The position numbers and the translations under genes are program-made. DNA of 64,000 nucleotides from Polaribacter sp. Q13. GTDB taxonomy: Bacteria; Bacteroidota; Bacteroidia; Flavobacteriales; Flavobacteriaceae. Numbering within the stretch: position 1 is the first letter of the stretch; every line of letters begins with the position of its first letter. Location: assembly GCF_016858305.2 (NCBI RefSeq), contig NZ_CP074436.1, positions 2,934,001-2,998,000 on the forward strand, in the 5' to 3' direction. Shown in pieces: positions 52,796 to 63,024 of this stretch. The notes beneath the pieces were generated by a model. The model searched no databases. It saw only the letters and a program-made list of their open reading frames with translations, and was not told the origin of the DNA.

Positions 52796-53053
52796 TTACC
52801 AAAGTTTATAGAATTCTTCTTTAGAAATAACGTCTCCATCACATTCATCAATAGTTAATGTGTCTTCACATAATCCACCAAATTCATCTTCTTGGTTCTC
52901 ATCATTATATTTAGTAACCTTTCCGTTTTTATATACCGTGATTTGTTTTAAAACTTCGTCTGCATCATTAGTTTCAAAATACCAAGTTGAGGTTCCCCAG
53001 TCTGCATATTCATCATCTCTTTCTTCGTCCCAAAATTGTGTAAAGTAGTTCAT
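52796..53053 (-). CDS. Acidic hypothetical protein (85 residues)
   Basis: A strongly acidic small protein (DEERDDEYADWGTSTWYFET; NDENQEDEFGGLCEDTLTIDECDGDVISKEEFYKLW) with no signal peptide or membrane helix. The central part ADEVLKQITVYKNGKVTKYND reads as beta strands, resembling DUF6881-like single-domain proteins found with antitoxin or immunity genes, which is only a tentative comparison. It is downstream of pheS on the same strand by 83 bases. Confidence 0.65.
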   Translation of the reverse strand: MNYFTQFWDEERDDEYADWGTSTWYFETNDADEVLKQITVYKNGKVTKYNDENQEDEFGGLCEDTLTIDECDGDVISKEEFYKLW

Positions 53054-53136
53054 TATCTAAATTATTTTTTTATTAATATTTACAATACACGATTATACAA
53101 GCGTGTTACTTCTTTTCTTTTGTAAAGTTAGAAATT

Positions 53137-54156
53137 TTATAAAACCGATTTAAATTGTTCTAAGAAACGTTTATCATTTTCATAAAACATTCTAATGTCT
53201 GGTATTTGATATAATAACATGGCAATACGTTCTATTCCCATACCAAAAGCATAACCAGAATATTTTGTTGGATCTATATTTGCATTTTTCAATACATTAG
53301 GGTCTACCATTCCGCATCCCATAATTTCTAACCAACCAGTACCTTTTGTAATTCTATAATCTGTTTCTGTTTCTAATCCCCAATAAATATCTACTTCTGC
53401 ACTTGGCTCTGTAAACGGGAAATAAGAAGGACGTAAACGTATTTTAGATTTACCAAACATCTCTTTTGTAAAGTATAAAAGTGTTTGTTTTAAATCGGCA
53501 AAAGAAACATCAGTATCAATATACAAACCTTCTACTTGATGAAAAATACAATGTGCTCTTGCAGAAATATCTTCGTTTCTAAAAACTCTACCTGGAGAAA
53601 TTGTTCTAATAGGCGGTTTATTTTCTTCCATATAACGTACTTGTACAGATGAAGTATGTGTACGTAGTAAAATATCTGGATCTTGTTCTATAAAAAACGT
53701 GTCTTGCATATCTCTTGCCGGGTGATATTCTGGCAAGTTTAAGGCTGTAAAGTTATGCCAATCATCTTCTATCTCTGGACCTTCAGAAACCGTAAAACCA
53801 ATTCTATTAAAAACGTCAATAATTTGATTTTTTACCAATGAAATTGGATGACGAGATCCTAAATTAATAGGTTCTGATGGACGCGTTAAATCTCCATAAA
53901 AAGATTTCTGACTAGAGGCATTGTCTAAAGAATCGCTTAACTCGGCAACTTTACCTTCTGCAGACTTCTTTAAATTGTTTAATGCTTGTCCAAAATCTTT
54001 ACGCAATTCGGCATCTACATTTTTAAATTCGGCAAATAGATCTTTTAATAAACCTTTAGAACCTAGGTATTTAATTCTAAAAGTTTCAACTTCTTCTTTT
54101 GTAGTTGCATTAAAAGATTTTACATCGCCAATAAGTTCTTTTACTTTATCTAACAT
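53137..54156 (-). CDS. pheS: Phenylalanyl-tRNA synthetase alpha subunit
   Basis: This 339-residue protein has an N-terminal coiled coil ([23 protein letters not shown]) and class II catalytic core with motif 2 ([25 protein letters not shown]) and motif 3 ([16 protein letters not shown] [18 protein letters not shown]). It forms a heterotetramer with PheT, which is not in the window. Related proteins share the start [13 protein letters not shown]. Confidence 0.97.
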   Translation of the reverse strand: MLDKVKELIGDVKSFNATTKEEVETFRIKYLGSKGLLKDLFAEFKNVDAELRKDFGQALNNLKKSAEGKVAELSDSLDNASSQKSFYGDLTRPSEPINLGSRHPISLVKNQIIDVFNRIGFTVSEGPEIEDDWHNFTALNLPEYHPARDMQDTFFIEQDPDILLRTHTSSVQVRYMEENKPPIRTISPGRVFRNEDISARAHCIFHQVEGLYIDTDVSFADLKQTLLYFTKEMFGKSKIRLRPSYFPFTEPSAEVDIYWGLETETDYRITKGTGWLEIMGCGMVDPNVLKNANIDPTKYSGYAFGMGIERIAMLLYQIPDIRMFYENDKRFLEQFKSVL

Positions 54157-54288
54157 TACATAATAAATTGGGAAGCAAATTTACACATTTTTATTTTTGT
54201 TGAATCTAATTTTGTGCTGAATACTTACGTTTATTAAAGTTTTACACTAGAAAATTAATATATTGTACTTTATTAAAAAGGAATTAAA

Positions 54289-57200
54289 ATGAAACCAAAT
54301 ATCTTATCAAATTTAAAAACGCATGCATTTAAAGAGGTAACTTTTGATAAATTAATGCAAAACAGGATTAATAAGGTATTAATAGTTTGTTCTAATTACG
54401 ATTTTTACATGCTTGAAGAAGATGGTAGAATAGAAGAACGAATTTTTAATGAATATACTTCTTTAAACTTAAGGCACCCACCAAGTTTTATACATGCAAA
54501 TTCTGCAAAGAGAGCAATTAAAATGATGGAATTTCATCAAATAGACATTGTTATTACTTGGTTAGATATTGATAATTACAATGCGTTTGAGACCTCAAAA
54601 AAAATTAAAGAGACTTTTCCAGATGTGCCAATTGCAGCGCTTAGTCATCATTCTTCTGTATTAAGAAGTAAACTAGAAAAAGAGAATACAGATAGTATCG
54701 ATTTTATTTTTCATTGGAACGGAAACGCAGATATCTTTTTAGCGATTATAAAACTTACAGAAGATAGAATGAATGCAGAGGTTGACATTAATACTGTGGG
54801 TGTTAAAGCCATATTATTAGTAGAAGATTCGCTGAAGTTTTATTCTAGATATATTCCGCTTATTTATAAAGTTCTTCTTAAACAAACACAAGGATTAATG
54901 TCTGAAGGCTTGAATGAGCATAGAAAAATGCTGATAATGCGTGGAAGACCAAAAATTTTATTAGCCACTACTTACGAAGAAGGGATTAGTTTATTTGATA
55001 CCTATAAAAATAATTTATTGGGTGTAATATCTGATGTTAATTATTTTAAAGATGGCGTTAGAAATAAAGAAGCTGGATTCTTATTTTTAGATTATGTAAG
55101 AAAATATAAACGTTATTTTCCTTTTTTAATGCAATCATCTAATGAAAATAATGAAAAACGAACGTTAGAATTAAAAGGTAAATTTTTATACAAACATTCA
55201 GAAACTTTAGGTGTTGATATTAAAAATTATATTATAAAATACTTTGCTTTTGGCGACTTTGAGTTTTGGGATCCTACTCAAATGGAAGTTATCGCAAAAG
55301 CCAAAGATCTAAGTGAATTTCAAAAAGCCATAAAAATTGTTTCAGAAGATTGCTTGATGTATCATGCCACAAGAAGTGAGTTTTCTAAATGGTTAAAATC
55401 TAGAGCACTTTTTCCTTTAGCAGATTTATTAAGTGTTATAGAATATGATGAATTTGAAAACAATGATCAAATTCGAGAATTTTTAATTAATTCTATAAAA
55501 GCCTATCTGGTCTACAGATCTAGAGGTGTTATTGTAAAATTTAATAAAAACAATTATGATGAGTTTGTTGTCTATGCAAGAATTGGCGAAGGCAATTTAG
55601 GAGGAAAAGGTAGAGGTTTGGCATTTATAGATTCCTTTTTAAAACGCAATAATTTATATAATAAATATGAAAACGTAAGTATTACCATACCAAGAACCGT
55701 TGTAATAAGTACCGAAGTTTTTGATCAGTTTATAGAAACCCACAAACTAATTAAGTTTGTTGCAGATTGCATAGATGATGATAAAATATTAAATGAATTT
55801 ATCTCAAAAGATTTACCTGAGTGGGCTTTAGAAGATATTACGGCATTTTTAAAAACCACCAAATGTCCAATTGCTGTTCGGTCTTCTAGTATGTTAGAAG
55901 ATTCTAATCATCAGCCATTTGCAGGTGTTTTTGCAACCTATATGATTCCAGATTCTGACATAGATAAAAAAGTAGAAATGGTTTCTAATGCAATTAAATC
56001 TGTAATAGCATCTGCTTTTTTTCAAAGTAGTAAATCTTATTTAAAAGCAATAGCACATACCATAGAAGAAGATAAAATGGCTGTAATTTTACAAGAAGTT
56101 ACAGGTAAACAATACCAAGATGTCTATTATCCAAATATTTCTGGAGTAGCACGCTCTATTAATTTTTATCCAATTGGAGATGAAAAGGCTAGTGAAGGTA
56201 TTGCAAATATTGCGCTTGGTTTAGGTGAAATTATTGTTGGTGGCGGACAAACATTACGTTTTTCACCACGTTATCCTAAAAAAATCTTGCAATTATCTTC
56301 TCCAGGATCTACGCAAAGAGATACACAACAGTATTTTTATGGTTTAAATTTAGATCCAGAGAGTTATAAGGTTTCTACTTGTGAAGCCATCAATAAAAAG
56401 AAAATAACAATTAGACAGGCAGAAAAACATGGATCTCTAAAGTTTGTAGCATCTACCTACGATTTACAAAATAATACCATTAGGCCAGGTGTAATGCATG
56501 ATGGTATTCGTGTAATTACGTTCGATAATATTTTAAAATACAATACGTTTCCGTTGCCAGCAATTTTACAAGAACTCTTACGAGTAGGACAGCGAGAAAT
56601 GAGAAGTCCTATAGAAATAGAATTTGCTGTAAAGTTAGATGTTCCATCAGGAAAACCTAAAGAATTTAGTTTTTTACAGATAAGACCTATTATAGAAAGC
56701 ATGGAAACAGCTAGCAAATTACCAAAAAATTTAGATATTTCTGATACCATAATTTATTCTGAATCTGCTTTAGGGAATGGTAAATATCAAAACATTTGTG
56801 ACGTAGTTTATGTAAAACCAGAAACGTTTAATTCGGCAAATACAAGAGCAATTGCAAACGCAGTTGAAGAAATTAATAAAAAATTTGTGGCATTAGACAA
56901 ACCTTATATTTTGGTAGGTCCAGGTCGTTGGGGGTCTAGCGATTCTTGGTTAGGTATTCCAGTACTTTGGTCTCAAATTTCTGCTGCAAAAATAATTGTA
57001 GAATCTGGTTTAAATGATTTTAGAATAGATCCAAGTCAGGGAACTCATTTTTTTCAAAATTTAACCTCATTTAAAGTAGGGTATTTAACCGTAAATCCGT
57101 TTATAAAAGATGGTTTTTTTGACGTAGCTTATTTAAATAAACAAGAAGCTGTTTTTGAAGATACTTATTTAAGACATATTTCTTTTAAAAAGGACCTTAC

Positions 57201-57321
57201 AGTTATTATAGATGGAGAAAATAATAAAGCGGCTATCTTTAAAGAGGGTATTTCGTTAGAAAATAATAATTCAAATATAAAAGAATCATTTGATGAATTA
57301 CCTCCGGATGGTTTTATTTAG
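54289..57321 (+). CDS. Response-regulator-like/PEP-synthase-like fusion protein
   Basis: This 1010-residue protein starts with two receiver-like domains (about 25-150: IDIVITWLDIDNYNAFETSKKIKE; about 170-300: KAILLVEDSLKFYSRYIPLIYK). A central helical part follows, then a PEP/pyruvate-binding domain from about 430 (GEGNLGGKGRGLAFIDSFL; CPIAVRSSSMLEDSNHQPFAGVFATY). The C-terminal part includes VGPGRWGSSDSWLGIPVLW. The phosphohistidine swivel domain and TIM barrel of true PEP synthase are absent, so it cannot be a standard PpsA. The role is probably regulatory or a phosphotransfer to another partner; unknown. It stands alone upstream of the glutamate dehydrogenases. Confidence 0.8.
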   Translation: MKPNILSNLKTHAFKEVTFDKLMQNRINKVLIVCSNYDFYMLEEDGRIEERIFNEYTSLNLRHPPSFIHANSAKRAIKMMEFHQIDIVITWLDIDNYNAFETSKKIKETFPDVPIAALSHHSSVLRSKLEKENTDSIDFIFHWNGNADIFLAIIKLTEDRMNAEVDINTVGVKAILLVEDSLKFYSRYIPLIYKVLLKQTQGLMSEGLNEHRKMLIMRGRPKILLATTYEEGISLFDTYKNNLLGVISDVNYFKDGVRNKEAGFLFLDYVRKYKRYFPFLMQSSNENNEKRTLELKGKFLYKHSETLGVDIKNYIIKYFAFGDFEFWDPTQMEVIAKAKDLSEFQKAIKIVSEDCLMYHATRSEFSKWLKSRALFPLADLLSVIEYDEFENNDQIREFLINSIKAYLVYRSRGVIVKFNKNNYDEFVVYARIGEGNLGGKGRGLAFIDSFLKRNNLYNKYENVSITIPRTVVISTEVFDQFIETHKLIKFVADCIDDDKILNEFISKDLPEWALEDITAFLKTTKCPIAVRSSSMLEDSNHQPFAGVFATYMIPDSDIDKKVEMVSNAIKSVIASAFFQSSKSYLKAIAHTIEEDKMAVILQEVTGKQYQDVYYPNISGVARSINFYPIGDEKASEGIANIALGLGEIIVGGGQTLRFSPRYPKKILQLSSPGSTQRDTQQYFYGLNLDPESYKVSTCEAINKKKITIRQAEKHGSLKFVASTYDLQNNTIRPGVMHDGIRVITFDNILKYNTFPLPAILQELLRVGQREMRSPIEIEFAVKLDVPSGKPKEFSFLQIRPIIESMETASKLPKNLDISDTIIYSESALGNGKYQNICDVVYVKPETFNSANTRAIANAVEEINKKFVALDKPYILVGPGRWGSSDSWLGIPVLWSQISAAKIIVESGLNDFRIDPSQGTHFFQNLTSFKVGYLTVNPFIKDGFFDVAYLNKQEAVFEDTYLRHISFKKDLTVIIDGENNKAAIFKEGISLENNNSNIKESFDELPPDGFI

Positions 57322-57498
57322 AATGTATATATAATAAAAAAATACTTTCAATAATATGAAAAATATTCATATTCATAAAAAAAGCATAAAATATCAATAA
57401 TGTATCAAAAAATACGATAAACGTTTTATTTGTTATCAATTTTAAAATGTATTTTTGATCTTAAATTTATTTAATAAAAAGTTATTAATTATATTATT

Positions 57499-58836
57499 AT
57501 GAATGTAAAAGAAATTTTAACAAATTTAGAAACTAAACACCCTGGTGAAAAAGAATATTTACAGGCTGTTAAGGAAGTTTTAGAGTCTATTGAGGATATA
57601 TATAATGAAAACCCACAATACGAAGCGTCTAAAATAATTGAACGTTTAGTAGAGCCAGATCGAATTTTAACATTTAGAGTTTCTTGGATTGATGATGCTG
57701 GCCAGGTACAAGTAAATTTAGGACATAGAGTACAATATAATAATGCATTAGGGCCTTACAAAGGAGGGATTCGTTTACACCCAAGTGTAAATTTAAGTAT
57801 CTTAAAGTTTTTAGGATTTGAACAAATATTTAAAAATGCCTTAACAACACTACCTATGGGAGGTGGAAAAGGAGGTTCTGATTTTAGTCCAAAAGGAAAA
57901 TCGGACACAGAAATTATGCGTTTTTGTCAAGCATTTATGCTAGAGTTATGGAGAATGATTGGCCCGAGTACAGATGTGCCAGCAGGAGATATTGGTACTG
58001 GTGGTAGAGAAATTGGGTTTATGTATGGTATGTATAAAAAACTACAGCAAGAACATACAGGCGTTTTTACCGGAAAAGGTTTAAATTGGGGAGGAAGCTT
58101 AATTAGACCAGAAGCAACTGGTTTTGGAGGTGTTTACTTTACAAAACAAATGTTAGAAACTAAAAATGATGATTTTAAAGGAAAAATAATTGCACTTTCT
58201 GGTTTTGGAAATGTAACTTGGGGTGTTGCTTTAAAAATTACCGAATTAGGCGGTAAAGTAGTTACAATTTCTGGTCCTGATGGATATATTTATGATGAAG
58301 CAGGATTAGATGAAGATAAAATTAGTTACTTATTACAATTAAGAGCTACTAATAATGACATTGTTTCTCCCTATGCAGATGAATTTCCAGAAGCTAAATT
58401 TTATCCTAATGAAAAACCTTGGGGTGTAAAATGTGATATTGCAATGCCTTGTGCTACTCAAAATGAATTAAATGGAGATGATGCAACAAAATTAGTTGCA
58501 AATGGTGTACAATATATAGCAGAAGTTTCTAATATGGGTTGTACTCCAGAGGCTGTTCATATCTTTCATAACGCCAAAATTTTATACGGACCAGGTAAAG
58601 CTGTAAATGCCGGTGGAGTGGGAGTTTCTGGTTTAGAAATGTCTCAAAATGCCATGAAACTAAACTGGACTAAAGAAGAAGTAGATGATAAATTACATCA
58701 AATAATGCATTCTATTCATACAGCTTGTTTAAAATATGGAACAGAAGAAGATGGTTATATAAATTATGTAAAAGGAGCAAATATTGCTGGTTTTATTAAA
58801 GTAGCAGATTCTATGATAGATTTAGGAGTTATATAA
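57499..58836 (+). CDS. gdhA: Glutamate dehydrogenase, paralogue 1
   Basis: This 445-residue protein has the GDH motifs: LGPYKGGIRLHPSVNLSILKFL with the catalytic-loop lysines, LPMGGGKGGSDF, DVPAGDIGTGGREIGFMYG, the Rossmann motif ALSGFGNVTWG and NAGGVGVSGLEMSQN. It interconverts glutamate and 2-oxoglutarate plus ammonium, probably with NADP as in the bacterial hexameric class. A terminator separates it from the second copy. Confidence 0.96.
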   Translation: MNVKEILTNLETKHPGEKEYLQAVKEVLESIEDIYNENPQYEASKIIERLVEPDRILTFRVSWIDDAGQVQVNLGHRVQYNNALGPYKGGIRLHPSVNLSILKFLGFEQIFKNALTTLPMGGGKGGSDFSPKGKSDTEIMRFCQAFMLELWRMIGPSTDVPAGDIGTGGREIGFMYGMYKKLQQEHTGVFTGKGLNWGGSLIRPEATGFGGVYFTKQMLETKNDDFKGKIIALSGFGNVTWGVALKITELGGKVVTISGPDGYIYDEAGLDEDKISYLLQLRATNNDIVSPYADEFPEAKFYPNEKPWGVKCDIAMPCATQNELNGDDATKLVANGVQYIAEVSNMGCTPEAVHIFHNAKILYGPGKAVNAGGVGVSGLEMSQNAMKLNWTKEEVDDKLHQIMHSIHTACLKYGTEEDGYINYVKGANIAGFIKVADSMIDLGVI

Positions 58837-58853
58837 AGTAAATATATTTTAAG

Positions 58854-58888
58854 AAAAAAACGCATCATTTTTTGATGCGTTTTTTTTT
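58854..58888 (+). terminator. Terminator after gdhA paralogue 1
   Basis: AACGCATCA/TGATGCGTT stem with a T-rich loop and T8 tail. The same stem is used after paralogue 2. Confidence 0.85.
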
Positions 58889-59080
58889 GCTTTTTATAGA
58901 AATATAAATGGGGGTCTTGGCTTTAAAAGCAAAATGGCCTTTTATAGAATAACAATGATATTTATTTAAGAAACACAACTAACAATAGGATTTTATTAAA
59001 TACAGGAAGTGGAAGTTTTATAGATAATAACAGTATGAAATGTAAAGCATTATACGGGGCTTTTTTAGTGTTATTTTAAT

Positions 59081-59109
59081 TTTGTGATATTAAAAAACTC
59101 TTATCTTTA
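59081..59109 (+). promoter_or_regulatory. Candidate promoter of gdhA paralogue 2
   Basis: TTTG (59081-59084) and TATCTTTA (59102-59109), 17 bases apart, approximate the TTTG/TAnnTTTG promoter, 47 bases before the ATG. The remainder of the 319-base gap holds no ORF. Confidence 0.4.
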
Positions 59110-59155
59110 CGGTGTTAAATTTTTATAATATTCGTAAAAAATCATATCAAAAATT

Positions 59156-60499
59156 ATGGAGTTAAAAATTAAAGAATTTATGGAAATGGTTAAAACAAGA
59201 AATAACCATGAACCAGAATTTTTACAGGCTGTACAAGAAGTTGCAGAAACTGTAATTCCTTATATTAATAATCATAAAATTTATAAAGGAAAAAGTATTC
59301 TATTAAGAATGGTAGAACCAGAAAGGTTAATATCATTTAGAGTTTCTTGGGTAAATGATAATGAAGAAATACAAGTTAATAGAGGATATAGAATTCAAAT
59401 GAATTCTGCAATCGGGCCTTATAAAGGTGGTTTGCGTTTTCATCCAACGGTAAATGCAAGTATTTTAAAGTTTTTAGCTTTTGAACAAGTGTTTAAAAAC
59501 TCTTTAACAACTTTGCCTATGGGTGGCGGAAAAGGTGGTTCAGACTTTGATCCTAAAGGGAAATCAGATAACGAAATTATGCGTTTCTGTCATTCTTTTA
59601 TGACAGAATTGTATAGACATATTGGTCACAATACAGATGTGCCTGCAGGAGATATTGGTGTTGGAGCTAGAGAAATAGGTTATATGTTTGGTATGTATAA
59701 AAAACTAAACAATACTTTTACAGGTGTTTTAACAGGTAAAGGGGCTTCTTGGGGTGGTTCTTTAATTAGACCAGAAGCAACAGGATATGGAAACGTATAT
59801 TTTGCTCAAAATATGTTAAAAAGAAAAGGAGATTCTATTAAAAGAAAAATAGTAGTTATTTCTGGATCTGGAAATGTTGCGCAATATGCCGCAGAAAAAG
59901 CAATAGAATTAGGTGCAAAAGTGGTTGCTTTATCGGATTCTGCTGGTTATATTTATGATGCAGAAGGTATCGATACAGAAAAATTAAAACACGTTATGTT
60001 TATTAAAAACGAAAAACGTGGAAGAATTAGTGAATATGTAGTCAAATATCCAAATGCTAAATTTGTGGCAGGAGCAAGACCTTGGTCTATAAAATGTGAT
60101 ATTGCTTTGCCTTGTGCAACGCAAAACGAGTTAAATGGTGAAGAAGCAAAAGAACTAATTAAGAATGGTTGTATGTGTGTTTCTGAAGGTGCAAATATGC
60201 CTTCTACTCCAGAAGCAATTCACGAATTTCAAAAAGCAAAAATTTTATTTGCTCCAGGAAAAGCATCTAATGCAGGCGGTGTTGCAACTTCTGGTTTAGA
60301 AATGAGTCAGAATTCATTACGTTTAAGTTGGACTCGTAAAGAGGTTAATGATAAGTTGAAAGTAATTATGGAAGATATTCATAATTCTTGTGTGCAATAT
60401 GGGGAAAATAAAGATGGGTCTATAGACTATATTAAAGGAGCAAATATTGCAGGTTTTGTAAAGGTTGCAGACGCAATGTTAGCGCAAGGTGTGGTATAA
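59156..60499 (+). CDS. Glutamate dehydrogenase, paralogue 2
   Basis: This 447-residue protein has the same GDH motifs (IGPYKGGLRFHPTVNASILKFLAFEQVFKNSLTTLPMGGGKGGSDF; DVPAGDIGVGAREIG; ISGSGNVAQYAAEKAIELGAKVVALSD; NAGGVATSGLEMSQN). It is about 60 percent like paralogue 1 by eye. Differences in the Rossmann region (GSGNVAQ against GFGNVTW) could mean different coenzyme use or regulation. Separate promoters and terminators suggest independent expression. Confidence 0.95.
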   Translation: MELKIKEFMEMVKTRNNHEPEFLQAVQEVAETVIPYINNHKIYKGKSILLRMVEPERLISFRVSWVNDNEEIQVNRGYRIQMNSAIGPYKGGLRFHPTVNASILKFLAFEQVFKNSLTTLPMGGGKGGSDFDPKGKSDNEIMRFCHSFMTELYRHIGHNTDVPAGDIGVGAREIGYMFGMYKKLNNTFTGVLTGKGASWGGSLIRPEATGYGNVYFAQNMLKRKGDSIKRKIVVISGSGNVAQYAAEKAIELGAKVVALSDSAGYIYDAEGIDTEKLKHVMFIKNEKRGRISEYVVKYPNAKFVAGARPWSIKCDIALPCATQNELNGEEAKELIKNGCMCVSEGANMPSTPEAIHEFQKAKILFAPGKASNAGGVATSGLEMSQNSLRLSWTRKEVNDKLKVIMEDIHNSCVQYGENKDGSIDYIKGANIAGFVKVADAMLAQGVV

Positions 60500-60523
60500 A
60501 TTATAAAGCTTTATTTAAAATTT

Positions 60524-60558
60524 TAAAACGCATCAATTTTTTTTGATGCGTTTTTTTG
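60524..60558 (+). terminator. Terminator after gdhA paralogue 2
   Basis: AAAACGCATCA/TGATGCGTTTT with a T8 loop and T7 tail, the same stem as at 58854. Confidence 0.85.
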
Positions 60559-60577
60559 TGTAACTTATTTAAAAAAG

Positions 60578-61234
60578 TTGTTTGTTTTTACGTTTAAATA
60601 TTTATATTTTTTGATGATACTTATCTCTCTTTTTTTCTTCGGATTTCTCTTTTCTTTTGTAGGGTCTATAACACCAAGTATGTTAAACATGTCTGCGCTT
60701 AAAATTAGTTTAGAAAAAGGAAAAGCAGCAACAAATAAATATGCTTTAGGGGTTTCTTTAATTATAGTACCGCAAGTAATAATTGCAGTTATTTTAACAA
60801 AATACGTTTCAGAAAACCCTACTATTTTAGAAACCTTAGAAAAAGCCGGAATTGTTATTTTTATGGCATTATCATACTATTTTTATAGAGAATCTAAGAA
60901 AGGTAAAATTGTGGTGGAAGGAGTAAAAGCAAAGGATGTAAACCCATTATTAACCGGAATTACATTGTCTGTTTTAAATATGTTTTCTATTCCTTTTTTT
61001 AGCGGAACCATAATTACGTTAGATGTTTTTAATCTTTTTAGTTTCGAATACATTCCTGTTCTATTTTTTACTTTAGGAGCTGTAATTGGTACTTATTATA
61101 TTCTTTTTTTATATGGAAAGTTTGCTAGAATAATTCAACAAAAAACCGGAAAATTAACAAAGGACATCAATATAATTTTGGCTATTTTAACAGGTTTAGT
61201 GGCTGTTTTTTCTCTTATAAAACAGTTGTTTTAA
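60578..61234 (+). CDS. LysE-family transporter, paralogue 1
   Basis: This 218-residue protein has six hydrophobic helices and the LysE/RhtB start FFFGFLFSFVGSITPSMLNMSALKISLEKGK. The C-terminal part includes YYILFLYGKFARIIQQKTGKL. Family members export amino acids or similar metabolites. The chosen ATG leaves a short tail before the family start; a start at MILISLFFFGF (60614) matches paralogue 2 better. It forms a tandem pair with the next gene. Confidence 0.82.
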   Translation: MFVFTFKYLYFLMILISLFFFGFLFSFVGSITPSMLNMSALKISLEKGKAATNKYALGVSLIIVPQVIIAVILTKYVSENPTILETLEKAGIVIFMALSYYFYRESKKGKIVVEGVKAKDVNPLLTGITLSVLNMFSIPFFSGTIITLDVFNLFSFEYIPVLFFTLGAVIGTYYILFLYGKFARIIQQKTGKLTKDINIILAILTGLVAVFSLIKQLF

Positions 61235-61290
61235 TAAGAATCGTAATTTTATACATAAATTTCGACTTAATTGTTACTAAATAAAGTAAC

Positions 61291-61896
61291 ATGATTTCTC
61301 TTTTTTTCTTTGGGTTTGTTTTTTCCTTTTTAGGATACACGTTACCAAGTGTTTTAAACATGACTGCTTTAAAAATTAGTTTAGAGACTAATAAAAGAGA
61401 GTTTACTAAGTTTACTTTAGGTGTTTCTTTGGTTGTTTTTGTACAAGTTTTTGTGTCCATTTATATTTTAGAGTACATTTTAGAAAACCCAACATTTATA
61501 GAAATATTAGAAAAAACTGGCATTGTTGTCCTTATTTTTTTATCAATTTATTTTTATAAACAGAATCAGAAAGAAAAGAAACAAGTAGAAGTTAAACAGA
61601 AAAACTCTTTTTTTACAGGTATTATTTTATCTTTATTAAACATGTTTGCAATTCCTTTTTTCTGCGGATCGGCAGCGCTTTTAATTACATTTAATGGTTT
61701 TAGTTTTAATCTTGCTTCAACATTTTTTTTTATGTTTGGTTCTGTAGTTGGTACCTATTTTATACTGTATTTATATGGTCGGTTTGCAAAATTAATTCAA
61801 CAAAAAACAGGGAGTTTAACCAATAACATAAATTTGTTATTAAGTTTTATTACAGGTGGTTTTGCTTTGGTTACATTTCTTAAATTTGTAGTATAA
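61291..61896 (+). CDS. LysE-family transporter, paralogue 2
   Basis: This 201-residue protein has six helices and starts MISLFFFGFVFSFLGYTLPS, closely matching its neighbour in sequence and topology (NMTALKISLETNKREFTK; YFILYLYGRFAKLIQQKTGSL). The pair may work as paralogous exporters or a heteromer. It is followed by the hydrolase gene after 10 bases. Confidence 0.83.
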   Translation: MISLFFFGFVFSFLGYTLPSVLNMTALKISLETNKREFTKFTLGVSLVVFVQVFVSIYILEYILENPTFIEILEKTGIVVLIFLSIYFYKQNQKEKKQVEVKQKNSFFTGIILSLLNMFAIPFFCGSAALLITFNGFSFNLASTFFFMFGSVVGTYFILYLYGRFAKLIQQKTGSLTNNINLLLSFITGGFALVTFLKFVV

Positions 61897-61906
61897 TTTA
61901 CAAAAG

Positions 61907-62749
61907 ATGAAAATAATTAAAAATATAGTTGTTAAAGGAAAACACAGTAAACCTATTGTAACAGATGTTTTTTACAAAGAAGATCATCAACCCAAAAAAA
62001 TAGTAATTTTTTGTCATGGATATAAAGGTTTTAAAGATTGGGGCGCTTGGAATTTAATGGCAAAATCGTTTTCAAAGGCAGGCTTTTTCTTTATAAAATT
62101 TAATTTTTCCTATAATGGAGGAACTGTTGAACAGCCTATAGATTTTCCGGATTTAGAAGCTTTTGGTAATAATAATTATACCAAAGAATTAGACGATTTA
62201 GAGTGTGTTTTGGATTGGATTTCATCCGAAGAAAAATATAAAAAGGAAGTTGATGTAAACGATATTTCTATAATTGGTCATAGTAGAGGTGGTGGAATTG
62301 TACTCTTAAAAGCAAGTGAAGATGCAAGAGTAAAAAAGGTAATTACGTTATCTGCAGTTTCAGATTTTGGCTCAAGAACTTCAACTATTGGCGATTTAGA
62401 AAATTGGAAAAAAACAGGCGTAAAATATGTTTTAAACGGACGGACAAAGCAGAATATGCCTCATTTTTATCAGTTTTATTTAGATTTTAAGGAAAACGAA
62501 GAACGCTTAAATATTCAGAAAGCTGTTGAGAATTTAAAAATAGCGCAGTTAATAATTCACGGAAATAAAGATACTTCTGTTTCTATTGATGAAGGGAAAA
62601 ATATACATTCTTGGAATAGGGAAAGTAAATTTGAAATTATCAAAAATGCAGATCATGTTTTTAATACTTCTCATCCTTGGAAAAAAGAAAACATGTCTAA
62701 AGAATTAGAAGAGGTAACTGAGCTTTGTATAGATTTTTTAAAGAGTTAG
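61907..62749 (+). CDS. Alpha/beta-hydrolase (dienelactone hydrolase-like)
   Basis: This 280-residue protein has the nucleophile elbow IIGHSRGGGIVLLKA, an oxyanion-region KIVIFCHGYKGFKDWGAWN, an Asp in LIIHGNKDTSVSIDEG and a late His in IKNADHVFNTSHPW, completing a catalytic triad. No signal peptide is present. The substrate is unknown. It is closely linked to the second LysE gene. Confidence 0.87.
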   Translation: MKIIKNIVVKGKHSKPIVTDVFYKEDHQPKKIVIFCHGYKGFKDWGAWNLMAKSFSKAGFFFIKFNFSYNGGTVEQPIDFPDLEAFGNNNYTKELDDLECVLDWISSEEKYKKEVDVNDISIIGHSRGGGIVLLKASEDARVKKVITLSAVSDFGSRTSTIGDLENWKKTGVKYVLNGRTKQNMPHFYQFYLDFKENEERLNIQKAVENLKIAQLIIHGNKDTSVSIDEGKNIHSWNRESKFEIIKNADHVFNTSHPWKKENMSKELEEVTELCIDFLKS

Positions 62750-62763
62750 ACTTAGTAAAGCAA

Positions 62764-62972
62764 ATCTGTCATTTCTACGCTAGGAGAAATCCCGTAACAG
62801 TGATACCATAAGGCCGAGTAACTTTATGTAATTTCTCCCAAAAGGTCGAAAAGACAAAACTGAACGGATAAAGACACCTAATTTGTCATTTCTACGTTAG
62901 GAGAAATCTCATAACAGTAATCTCAAAACAACGAGCAACATTATGAGGTTTCTCTTTCTACATTAGAAAAGA
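62764..62972. repeat. Dispersed palindromic repeat, two divergent units
   Basis: Two units GTCATTTCTACG(C/T)TAGGAGAAATC(C/T)C(G/A)TAACAGT followed by TTATG(T/A)(A/G)(A/G)TTTCTC. They belong to the same family as 18996-19271 and 40950-41560, with TACGTTAGG in place of GAAGTACTG. The repeat lies between convergent genes. Confidence 0.7.
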
Positions 62973-62989
62973 CAAGCAGCGTTAAAAAA

Positions 62990-63024
62990 CACTGAATACT
63001 GCTACTGTAAACCGAATACTAATT
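62990..63024. repeat. CAGT-rich dispersed repeat (copy near S41 protease)
   Basis: ACTGAATACTGCTACTGTAAA and its continuation ACCGAATACTAATTA nearly match 17388-17413 beside serS; it overlaps the protease stop codon. Confidence 0.5.
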
